Of a stretch of DNA of 8,340 nt, positions 1 through 6,120 are shown piece by piece (positions within the stretch are counted from its first letter, which is position 1; each line of letters begins with the position of its first letter). The notes below the pieces were generated by a model. That model had not been told where the DNA came from and did no database searches. It worked only from the letters and a program-made list of their open reading frames with translations. Origin of the DNA: an uncultured Enterobacter sp. (GTDB lineage: Bacteria; Pseudomonadota; Gammaproteobacteria; Enterobacterales; Enterobacteriaceae); assembly GCA_946477805.1 (NCBI GenBank), contig CAMKZP010000138.1, positions 1-8,340 on the forward strand, given 5' to 3'. The position numbers and the translations under genes were made by a program.

Positions 1-1167
1 CAGGTGCTCGACTTCCTGACCGACCTCGCCAAACGCGCCCGTCCGCAGGGTGAAAAAGAGCTGGCTCAGCTGCGCGCCTTCGCCAAAGCGGAGTTCGGCG
101 TGGACGAGCTGCAGCCGTGGGACATCGCTTACTACAGCGAAAAACAGAAGCAGCATCTCTACAGCATCAGCGACGAGCAGCTGCGCCCTTATTTCCCGGA
201 AAACAAAGCCGTTAACGGCCTGTTCGAAGTGGTGAAACGCATTTACGGCATCACCGCCAAAGAGCGTACCGATATTGACGTCTGGCACCCGGACGTGCGC
301 TTCTTCGAGCTGTACGACGAGAAAAACGAGCTGCGCGGCAGCTTCTACCTCGATCTCTACGCGCGTGAAAAAAAGCGCGGCGGGGCGTGGATGGACGACT
401 GCGTGGGCCAGATGCGTAAGGCCGACGGTTCCCTGCAGAAGCCGGTCGCTTACCTGACCTGTAACTTTAACCGTCCGGTGAGCGGCAAGCCTGCGCTGTT
501 TACCCACGACGAAGTGATCACCCTGTTCCACGAGTTCGGTCACGGCCTGCACCACATGCTGACCCGTATCGAAACCGCGGGCGTGGCCGGTATCAGCGGC
601 GTGCCGTGGGATGCAGTCGAGCTGCCAAGCCAGTTTATGGAAAACTGGTGCTGGGAGCCGGACGCGCTGGCGTTCATCTCCGGCCACTGCGAGACCGGCG
701 AACCGCTGCCGAAAGCGCTGCTGGATAAAATGCTGGCGGCGAAAAACTACCAGGCGGCAATGTTTATTCTGCGCCAGCTGGAGTTCGGCCTGTTCGATTT
801 CCGCCTGCACGCGGAGTTCAGCCCGGAGCAGGGGGCGAAAGTGCTTGAAACCCTGGCCGAGATTAAAAAGCAGGTTGCCGTCATTCCAGGCCCAACCTGG
901 GGCCGCTTCCCGCACGCGTTCAGCCACATCTTCGCAGGCGGTTACGCGGCGGGCTACTACAGCTACCTGTGGGCGGACGTGCTGGCGGCGGATGCCTTCT
1001 CTCGCTTCGAAGAGGAGGGGATTTTCAACCGCGAAACCGGCCAGTCGTTCCTCGACAACATCCTGACCCGCGGCGGTTCTGAAGAGCCAATGGTGCTGTT
1101 CAAACGCTTCCGTGGCCGCGAGCCGCAGCTGGATGCGATGCTTGAGCATTACGGGATCAAAGGCTGA
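1..1167 (+). CDS. prlC: Oligopeptidase A (M3 zinc metallopeptidase), C-terminal part
   Basis: Cytosolic zinc oligopeptidase that degrades short peptides, including cleaved signal peptides. The frame is open from the first base, so the start lies outside the window; 388 residues are visible, against about 680 in the E. coli protein. The M3 active site is complete. HEFGH (bases 529-543) supplies two zinc-binding His and the catalytic Glu. The third zinc ligand is the Glu of VELPSQ (bases 619-621), 26 residues after the second His as in thimet oligopeptidase. The substrate-binding segment HIFAGGYAAGYYSYLW follows near base 930. The end (AMLEHYGIKG) is the normal family C-terminus, so the gene is intact on this side. 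The GTG at base 4 is an internal codon, not a start. rsmJ begins 7 bases after the stop, which indicates a two-gene operon as in E. coli. Identification is by recalled similarity and motifs. Confidence 0.97.
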   Translation, partial: QVLDFLTDLAKRARPQGEKELAQLRAFAKAEFGVDELQPWDIAYYSEKQKQHLYSISDEQLRPYFPENKAVNGLFEVVKRIYGITAKERTDIDVWHPDVRFFELYDEKNELRGSFYLDLYAREKKRGGAWMDDCVGQMRKADGSLQKPVAYLTCNFNRPVSGKPALFTHDEVITLFHEFGHGLHHMLTRIETAGVAGISGVPWDAVELPSQFMENWCWEPDALAFISGHCETGEPLPKALLDKMLAAKNYQAAMFILRQLEFGLFDFRLHAEFSPEQGAKVLETLAEIKKQVAVIPGPTWGRFPHAFSHIFAGGYAAGYYSYLWADVLAADAFSRFEEEGIFNRETGQSFLDNILTRGGSEEPMVLFKRFRGREPQLDAMLEHYGIKG

Positions 1168-1174
1168 GTGTGAC

Positions 1175-1927
1175 GTGAAGATCTGCTTAGTGGATGAAAC
1201 GGGCGCCGGAGACGGCGCCTTATCCGTTCTGGCGGCCCGCTGGGGGCTGGAGCACGATGAAGAAAACCTGATGGCGCTGGCGATGACGCCGGAACATCTC
1301 GAATTACGCAAGCGCGACGAGCCTAAGCTCGGCGGGATTTTTGTCGATTTTGTTGGCGGCGCGATGGCGCACCGGCGCAAGTTCGGCGGCGGCCGCGGCG
1401 AAGCGGTGGCCAAAGCGGTCGGCATCAAGGGAAGCTATCTTCCGGACGTGGTGGATGCCACGGCAGGGCTGGGGCGCGATGCCTTTGTGCTGGCGTCGGT
1501 GGGCTGCCGGGTGCGGATGCTGGAGCGCAATCCGGTGGTCGCCGCGCTGCTCGACGACGGGCTGGCGCGCGGCTATGCGGACCCGGAAATTGGTCCGTGG
1601 CTGCAGGAGCGTTTACAGCTCATTCACGCTTCCAGCCTGACGGCGCTGACGGACATCACCCCGCGCCCGCAGGTGGTCTACCTTGACCCGATGTTCCCGC
1701 ACAAGCAGAAAAGCGCGCTGGTGAAGAAGGAGATGCGGGTGTTTCAGTCGCTGGTGGGGCCGGATTTAGACGCAGATGGCCTGCTGGAGCCTGCCCGACG
1801 CCTCGCGACGAAGCGGGTAGTGGTGAAACGCCCGGATTACGCGCCGCCGCTGGCGGACGTCGCGACCACCAACGCGGTGACCACCAAAGGGCACCGGTTT
1901 GATATTTATTTGGGGACGGCGGAATAG
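1175..1927 (+). CDS. rsmJ: 16S rRNA (guanine-1516-N2)-methyltransferase RsmJ
   Basis: SAM-dependent enzyme that makes m2G1516 in 16S rRNA of the small subunit; formerly YhiQ. I start it at GTG 1175, giving 250 residues beginning (M)KICLVDETG, the same length and N-terminus as I recall for E. coli. An upstream in-frame ATG at 1112 would add 21 residues encoded inside prlC, with no family similarity. AAAGG at 1159-1163 lies 11 bases before the GTG, a rather long spacing, so translational coupling to prlC (stop 1167) is likely. Visible motifs: the SAM-binding glycine loop DATAGLGRDA (residues 94-103), an acidic residue after the second strand in MLERN (Glu117), and the catalytic-loop motif DPMFP (171-175). 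The conserved block FVGGAMAHRRKFGGGRGEAV spans residues 59-78. The gene is intact and is followed by a palindromic repeat, then convergent uspA. dtpB, which sits between rsmJ and uspA in E. coli, is absent. Confidence 0.96.
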   Translation: MKICLVDETGAGDGALSVLAARWGLEHDEENLMALAMTPEHLELRKRDEPKLGGIFVDFVGGAMAHRRKFGGGRGEAVAKAVGIKGSYLPDVVDATAGLGRDAFVLASVGCRVRMLERNPVVAALLDDGLARGYADPEIGPWLQERLQLIHASSLTALTDITPRPQVVYLDPMFPHKQKSALVKKEMRVFQSLVGPDLDADGLLEPARRLATKRVVVKRPDYAPPLADVATTNAVTTKGHRFDIYLGTAE

Positions 1928-1934
1928 TGCTATC

Positions 1935-1976
1935 GTTCCCTCTCCCCTGTGGGGAGAGGGCCAGGGTGAGGGGAAC
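1935..1976. repeat. GC-rich palindromic repeat, copy 1 (REP-like), between rsmJ and uspA
   Basis: CCCTCTCCCC (1938-1947) and GGGGAGAGGG (1951-1960) form a perfect 10-bp stem with a TGT loop, followed by CCAGGGTGAGGGG. GTTCCC (1935-1940) and GGGAAC (1971-1976) can close the whole unit. A second copy with the same layout lies at 7161-7193. It fills nearly all of the 53 bases between two convergent genes. It has no T-run directly after the stem on either strand, so it is not a textbook intrinsic terminator, though it could stall polymerase or protect 3' ends as REP elements do. Short GC-rich hairpins of this kind are common between genes in Enterobacterales; I infer that it belongs to such a dispersed family. 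Confidence 0.75.
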
Positions 1977-1980
1977 AGAC

Positions 1981-2418
1981 TTACTCGTCTTCTTCGTCAC
2001 GCAGCGGAACAATCAGCATATCCACGTGCACGGTGTTAATCAGCTGACGCGCGGATGACATCAGCTTGCTCCAGAAGTCCTGGTGATGGCCGCACACCAC
2101 CAGATCCATATCGTATTTCTTAATGGCATCAACCAGCACCTGGCCCAGGTCACCGCTGCCGCTCAAGGTTTCGGTGATAGGGTAGCCCGCATTGGTAGAC
2201 AGCTCGCTCAGGGCGTGGTGCGTCTCTTCGGAGATGCGTTTTTGCATATCACCGAGGTTTACGTCGATCAGACCGGTGTAGAGATCGGAGTAGTTCACGT
2301 CAACGTGGATCAGCGAAACTTTGGCGTTGTAGGGGCGTGCCATGGATACCGCTTTATCAACCAGCACTTTGCTCTCCGGGGAGAGGTCAACCGCGATGAG
2401 AATGTGTTTGTAAGCCAT
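1981..2418 (-). CDS. uspA: Universal stress protein A
   Basis: Small cytoplasmic Usp-fold protein made during growth arrest and many stresses, contributing to survival and oxidative-stress tolerance. The 145 residues, from MAYKHILIAVDLSPES to IVPLRDEEDE, match E. coli UspA (144 aa as I recall) almost throughout; the acidic tail is one residue longer. The ATP-binding signature of the UspFG/MJ0577 type (GxxG, nine residues, then G-S/T) is not present in the VVCGHHQDFWSKLMSSARQL segment, as expected for the non-ATP-binding UspA class. The start is secure: the purine-rich Shine-Dalgarno AAGGAAGGAG (complement of 2426-2435) lies 7 bases before the ATG. It diverges from uspB across about 280 bases. 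In E. coli the next gene downstream would be dtpB on the opposite strand to rsmJ; here the next gene is rsmJ itself, in convergent orientation. Confidence 0.98.
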   Translation of the reverse strand: MAYKHILIAVDLSPESKVLVDKAVSMARPYNAKVSLIHVDVNYSDLYTGLIDVNLGDMQKRISEETHHALSELSTNAGYPITETLSGSGDLGQVLVDAIKKYDMDLVVCGHHQDFWSKLMSSARQLINTVHVDMLIVPLRDEEDE

Positions 2419-2479
2419 AGTGTTACTCCTTCCTTAAGTTATCGATGACTAAAAAAGAATGCCGTCGTCTGATACTTTC

Positions 2480-2508
2480 ATTACGGCCCAGTTAAACATA
2501 TTTTTCAA
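2480..2508 (-). promoter_or_regulatory. Candidate sigma-70 promoter for uspA
   Basis: On the minus strand TTGAAA (complement of 2503-2508) and CGTAAT (complement of 2480-2485) are separated by 17 bases. This would start transcription roughly 55 bases before the uspA ATG. The -35 is good and the -10 matches the consensus at only four of six positions, so this is a candidate only. Confidence 0.35.
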
Positions 2509-2533
2509 GCTTTGGTGTTGATAACGATTAACC

Positions 2534-2566
2534 TTGTGGCAAAAAAATTAACGGATCTCCTACACT
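2534..2566 (+). promoter_or_regulatory. Candidate sigma-S promoter for uspB
   Basis: CTACACT (2560-2566) fits the CTAYACT extended -10 preferred by the stationary-phase factor sigma-S. There is no good -35 at the usual distance; TTGTGG (2534-2539) is 21 bases upstream, and weak -35 elements are normal for this class. E. coli uspB is known to be sigma-S dependent, which supports the call. The implied leader before the uspB start is about 130 bases. Confidence 0.5.
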
Positions 2567-2701
2567 ATTCAATGAGCCGTTCGGATAGTAAAACGCGAAC
2601 CGGATCGACTATTGGTCATTCTTTCACTGAACTGTCTGTCAGGGCATTGGGGTGCGGTAGCTCAGAAGTCTCGCTTCGTGGGCGGGCGCCGGGGAGGATG
2701 T

Positions 2702-3037
2702 ATGATTAGCACCGTCGCATTGTTTTGGGCGTTATGTGTGGTTTGCATAGTGAATATGGCGCGCTACTTCTCATCGTTACGCGCGCTATTAGTGGTACTT
2801 CGTGGTTGCGATCCGCTGCTTTATCAGTACGTGGACGGTGGAGGGTTCTTCACCTCGCATGGACAGCCCAGCAAGCAGATGCGCCTGGTGGGGTATATCT
2901 ACTACCAGCGCTACCGCGATCACCACGATGAAGAGTTTATTCGTCGCTGCGAGCGCCTGCGTCGTCAGTTCATTTTGACCAGCGGCCTGTGTGGCCTGGT
3001 CGTGGTCAGCATGATTGCATTGATGATTTGGCACTGA
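2702..3037 (+). CDS. uspB: Universal stress protein B (small inner-membrane protein)
   Basis: Despite its name this is not a Usp-fold protein. It is a 111-residue inner-membrane protein needed for ethanol resistance in stationary phase in E. coli; its biochemical role is unknown. I chose ATG 2702 because it gives the E. coli length and N-terminus (MISTVALFWALCVVCIVNMA) and has a strong GGGGAGGA ribosome site at 2691-2698. A longer reading from ATG 2612 would add 30 unrelated residues. Two membrane segments are visible, at about residues 2-20 and 89-110 (ending MIALMIWH), around a charged middle rich in Arg and His (YYQRYRDHHDEEFIRRCERLRRQF). The gene diverges from uspA, appears to have its own sigma-S type promoter, and converges on pitA at a shared terminator. 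Confidence 0.97.
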   Translation: MISTVALFWALCVVCIVNMARYFSSLRALLVVLRGCDPLLYQYVDGGGFFTSHGQPSKQMRLVGYIYYQRYRDHHDEEFIRRCERLRRQFILTSGLCGLVVVSMIALMIWH

Positions 3038-3042
3038 GCAAA

Positions 3043-3074
3043 AAAAAGCGGGTCAGTTTCCTGATCCGCTTTTT
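3043..3074. terminator. Bidirectional intrinsic terminator between uspB and pitA
   Basis: The 14-base arms 3043-3056 and 3061-3074 (core GCGGGTCAG / CTGATCCGC) pair with one G-T wobble around a TTTC loop. Arms of A and T at the outer ends give a U-tract on either strand. It starts 5 bases after the uspB stop and ends 15 bases beyond the pitA stop, so it can serve both convergent genes. Confidence 0.93.
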
Positions 3075-3089
3075 GTCGCGTTTAGCCCA

Positions 3090-4589
3090 TTAAATCAGCT
3101 TCAGCGAAATCCAGTACAAACCGCCAGACAGCAGGATAGATGCCGGAAGGGTGAATACCCAGGCCATCAGAATGTTGGTCACGGTTTTGCGCTGCAGGCC
3201 ACCGCCGTCAACAATCATGGTGCCCGCCACGGACGAAGAAAGGACGTGGGTGGTGGAGACCGGCATACCGGTGTAGCTCGCCAGACCGATAGAAACCGCG
3301 GCCGTCATCTGCGCGGACATGCCCTGCGCATACGTCATGCCTTTCTTACCAATCTTCTCGCCGATGGTGGTCGCCACGCGACGCCAGCCAATCATCGTAC
3401 CGATACCCAGCGCCAGCGCGACGGCCATGATGATCCAGATTGGCGCGTACTCGATGGTGTTGAGCATATCGCCTTTAAGCTTCTTCAGCAGACGCTGGTC
3501 GTCCGCGTTCACTTCCGGCAGCTTCGCGACTTTATCGGTCACGTCGGAGATGCAGAGCATAATGCGACGCAGCTGACCGCGCTGTTCAACTGCCAGTTTG
3601 TCGTAGCTTTCGATATCGCCCAGCATGCCTTTCGCACGTTCCAGCGCGTTAATCGCGTTTGCCGGATGGCAGTGGAACTCGCCGGGTGCGGTGGCCGCGC
3701 CGGCTTCCGGAGACGGAATCAGCTGGTCAACGCCGGTCGCTTTCTTCAGCAGCTCAGGGTGCTGCTGGAAGTAAACTTCAACGTTGTTAATGGCGTCACG
3801 GGTACGGGTGATTTCGTAGCCGGTAGCGTTCATGTTGACCACGAAACCTGCCGGAGCGACGCCAATCAGTACCAGCATCACCAGGCCAATGCCTTTCTGT
3901 CCATCGTTCGCGCCGTGAGAGAAGGCCACGCCGATAGCAGAAATGATCAGGGCAATACGCGTCCAGAACGGCGGCTTTTTCTTGCCGTCTTTCTTTTCAC
4001 GCTCTGCTGGCGTCAGGTGAATACGCGCACGTTTTTTCGTGTTGCTCCAGTAGCGACGCAGGATGAAAATTAACCCGCCGGCGACCACCAGGCCCACGAT
4101 AGGGGAGATGATCAGAGAGCCGAAAATACCCAGCACTTTCGGGATATTCAGCGCATCAACGACCGAGGTGCCGGTCATCAGGGCATTGGTTAACCCGATA
4201 CCGATAATCGCGCCGATGAGGGTGTGAGAACTGGATGCAGGCAGGCCGAAATACCAGGTACCGAGGTTCCAGATAATCGCAGCAAGCAGCATTGAGAACA
4301 CCATAGCAAGGCCATGGCCAGAACTAACGTTGAGAAGCAGATCCGTTGGCAGCATATGCACAATGGCATACGCAACGCTCAGTCCGCCCAGAAGGACACC
4401 AAAAAAGTTAAATACTGCCGCCATAACGACCGCAACCTGCGATCGCATTGCGCGAGTGTAAATAACCGTTGCTACTGCGTTTGCAGTGTCGTGGAAGCCG
4501 TTGATCGCTTCGTAAAACAGTACAAAAACCAGAGCAAGCAAGAGTAAAAGCCCGGTATGTAAATCCAGGCCGGCAAACAAATGTAGCAT
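3090..4589 (-). CDS. pitA: Low-affinity inorganic phosphate transporter PitA
   Basis: Proton-coupled inner-membrane carrier of the PiT family (PF01384). It takes up phosphate, largely as neutral metal-phosphate complexes, and so also affects Zn and Mg entry. The length, 499 residues, equals that of E. coli PitA as I recall it. The internal duplication of the family is visible: GFHDTAN (31-37) and FSHGANDGQKG (223-233) are the paired signatures, and LPASSSHTLIG (116-126) pairs with MPVSTTHVLSS (442-452). A hydrophilic insert (about 255-378) separates the two hydrophobic halves and holds most of the differences from E. coli, including EFHCHPANAINAL. About ten membrane segments are apparent. There is no clear Shine-Dalgarno before the ATG (GTAACGTCCT precedes it). 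The gene is intact, converges on uspB and diverges from yhiN. Confidence 0.98.
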   Translation of the reverse strand: MLHLFAGLDLHTGLLLLLALVFVLFYEAINGFHDTANAVATVIYTRAMRSQVAVVMAAVFNFFGVLLGGLSVAYAIVHMLPTDLLLNVSSGHGLAMVFSMLLAAIIWNLGTWYFGLPASSSHTLIGAIIGIGLTNALMTGTSVVDALNIPKVLGIFGSLIISPIVGLVVAGGLIFILRRYWSNTKKRARIHLTPAEREKKDGKKKPPFWTRIALIISAIGVAFSHGANDGQKGIGLVMLVLIGVAPAGFVVNMNATGYEITRTRDAINNVEVYFQQHPELLKKATGVDQLIPSPEAGAATAPGEFHCHPANAINALERAKGMLGDIESYDKLAVEQRGQLRRIMLCISDVTDKVAKLPEVNADDQRLLKKLKGDMLNTIEYAPIWIIMAVALALGIGTMIGWRRVATTIGEKIGKKGMTYAQGMSAQMTAAVSIGLASYTGMPVSTTHVLSSSVAGTMIVDGGGLQRKTVTNILMAWVFTLPASILLSGGLYWISLKLI

Positions 4590-4626
4590 AGGACGTTACG
4601 CCATTTTGAGGACATGAACGCGGCGC

Positions 4627-4655
4627 ATTATCCAGGACAAATGCGCAACGGGCAA
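4627..4655 (-). promoter_or_regulatory. Candidate promoter for pitA
   Basis: On the minus strand TTGCCC (complement of 4650-4655) and GATAAT (complement of 4627-4632) are spaced by exactly 17 bases. They match the sigma-70 consensus at four and five positions. Transcription would start near 4620, leaving a leader of about 30 bases. No mapping data support it; it is the best pair I found in the pitA-yhiN gap. Confidence 0.45.
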
Positions 4656-4817
4656 AGTGAAATATAGACTTTTTTTGACATACCACCTGATTTGGGAAAT
4701 GTGCCAGAAAGGATATTCGTTAAATTTCAATGAAATGCCTTTGTAATATCTTTTTACGCTGGTGTGACCACAGAGGAAACTTTACAATCCGCGGCAGTTA
4801 ACGATGAGGATTTTGAC

Positions 4818-6017
4818 GTGGAAAGGTTTGATGCCGTGGTAATTGGCGCCGGTGCGGCGGGTATGTTTTGTGCGGCGATGGCCGGACAGGCGGGGCGTCG
4901 CGTGCTGCTGCTGGATAACGGTAAAAAGCCTGGCCGCAAGATCCTGATGTCCGGCGGCGGCCGCTGCAACTTTACGAATCTCTACGTCGAACCCGCGGCC
5001 TATTTGAGCCAAAACCGCCATTTCTGTAAATCTGCGCTGGCGCGCTATACCCAGTGGGATTTCATCGATCTGGTGGGCAAGCACGGTATCGCGTGGCATG
5101 AGAAAACGCTGGGACAGCTGTTCTGCGACGATTCCGCCCAGCAGATTGTCGACATGCTGGTGGCCGAGTGCGAGAAGGGCGGCGTAACGATGCGCCTGCG
5201 CACGGAGGTGCTTGAGGTCTCCCGCGATGACCAGGGCTATACGCTGCAGCTCAACGGAGACACCGTCAGCGCCGACAGCCTGGTGATCGCCAGCGGTGGC
5301 CTGTCGATGCCGGGGCTGGGGGCCACCCCGTTCGGATACAAAATCGCCGAGCAGTTTGGCCTCAAGGTGCTGCCGACGCGCGCGGGCCTGGTGCCGTTCA
5401 CGCTGCATAAACCTCTCCTTGAACAGCTACAAACGCTTTCCGGCGTTTCGGTTCCGTCGGTCATAGCCGCCGAAGACGGCACGGTGTTTCGCGAAAACCT
5501 GCTCTTTACCCATCGCGGCCTCTCCGGCCCGGCGGTGCTGCAGATCTCCAGCTACTGGCAGCCGGGCGAGTTCGTCACGGTGAACCTGGTTCCGGACTGC
5601 GACCTGGCGGCCTTCCTCAACGCGCAGCGCGCCGCGCACCCGAACCAAAGCCTGAAAAATACCCTCGCGATGCAGCTCCCGAAGCGTCTGGTGGAGTGTT
5701 TGCAGGTGCTGGGACAGATCCCCGACGTGTCGCTGAAGCAGCTGAACAGCCGCGAGCAGGAAACGCTGGTCGAGACGCTCACAAACTGGCGCGTTCAGCC
5801 AAACGGTACGGAAGGCTACCGCACGGCGGAAGTGACGCTGGGAGGCGTGGATACCGACGCGCTCTCCTCGCGCACCATGGAGGCCCGCAGCGTGCCGGGG
5901 CTGTACTTCATTGGTGAAGTGATGGACGTTACCGGCTGGCTCGGCGGGTATAATTTCCAGTGGGCGTGGGCCAGCGCCTGGGCATGCGCGCAGGCGCTGG
6001 CTGAAAAGAACGGTTAA
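4818..6017 (+). CDS. yhiN: YhiN, FAD-dependent oxidoreductase of the BaiN/RdsA (HI0933-like) family
   Basis: Predicted soluble flavoprotein whose physiological substrate is not firmly established. I start it at GTG 4818, giving 399 residues beginning (M)ERFDAVVIGAG, nearly the E. coli length (400 as I recall). GAGGA at 4806-4810 lies 7 bases upstream. An upstream in-frame GTG at 4764 would add 18 acidic residues with no family counterpart. The N-terminal Rossmann dinucleotide fold shows GAGAAG (residues 10-15), with the acidic partner Asp33 at the end of strand 2 (LLLDNGKKPG). The family motif MSGGGRCNFTN (44-54) follows. The C-terminal FAD-binding signature GLYFIGEVMDVTGWLGGYNF (361-380) is intact. 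No signal peptide or membrane segment is seen. It diverges from pitA and is followed by a hairpin at 6028-6057. In E. coli the gene is also next to pitA. Confidence 0.93.
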   Translation: MERFDAVVIGAGAAGMFCAAMAGQAGRRVLLLDNGKKPGRKILMSGGGRCNFTNLYVEPAAYLSQNRHFCKSALARYTQWDFIDLVGKHGIAWHEKTLGQLFCDDSAQQIVDMLVAECEKGGVTMRLRTEVLEVSRDDQGYTLQLNGDTVSADSLVIASGGLSMPGLGATPFGYKIAEQFGLKVLPTRAGLVPFTLHKPLLEQLQTLSGVSVPSVIAAEDGTVFRENLLFTHRGLSGPAVLQISSYWQPGEFVTVNLVPDCDLAAFLNAQRAAHPNQSLKNTLAMQLPKRLVECLQVLGQIPDVSLKQLNSREQETLVETLTNWRVQPNGTEGYRTAEVTLGGVDTDALSSRTMEARSVPGLYFIGEVMDVTGWLGGYNFQWAWASAWACAQALAEKNG

Positions 6018-6027
6018 TATGAATTTT

Positions 6028-6060
6028 TAGCGTGCCGCTCTTCTTCAAGGCACGCTATTT
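6028..6060 (+). terminator. Hairpin after yhiN, probable weak terminator
   Basis: TAGCGTGCC (6028-6036) and GGCACGCTA (6049-6057) form a perfect 9-bp stem with a 12-base loop. Only three T follow directly, then a pyrimidine stretch TCTCTCC, so termination may be partial. It begins 11 bases after the yhiN stop. Some yhiN transcripts could read on into the terC-family gene, for which I found no convincing promoter in the remaining 60 bases. Confidence 0.6.
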
Positions 6061-6120
6061 CTCTCCTGGCCCCGGCCAGTCTGCATGGTGTTGTGTTTTG
6101 CCTCGATAAAAGGGTGTTGT

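Noticed and set aside
2480..2498. Possible FadR operator overlapping the uspA promoter
   Set aside because: Only one half (AACTGG followed by CCG on the minus strand) resembles the FadR site; the other half is missing.
2572..2709. Small frame of 45 codons ending just past the uspB start, a possible upstream leader peptide
   Set aside because: Its ATG has no ribosome site and lies at or before the predicted uspB transcription start; the composition is not protein-like and I know of no such peptide.
3246..4073. Long + strand open frame antisense to pitA
   Set aside because: It lies entirely within the strongly conserved pitA coding sequence and its translation is Arg/His/Gln-rich shadow sequence.
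4675..4680. Perfect TTGACA box in the pitA-yhiN gap, considered as the yhiN promoter
   Set aside because: At 16-18 bases downstream there is no acceptable -10 (AATGTG at 17), so the box alone does not support a promoter call.
6066..6079. CTGGCC-CC-GGCCAG palindrome before the terC-family gene, considered as an operator
   Set aside because: A short GC-rich inverted repeat of this size is easily chance; no known operator matches and there is no second copy.
6018..6120. Mn-sensing yybP-ykoY riboswitch before the terC-family gene, as found before E. coli alx
   Set aside because: The gap is only 103 bases, part of it is the yhiN terminator hairpin, and the conserved loop sequences are not visible.
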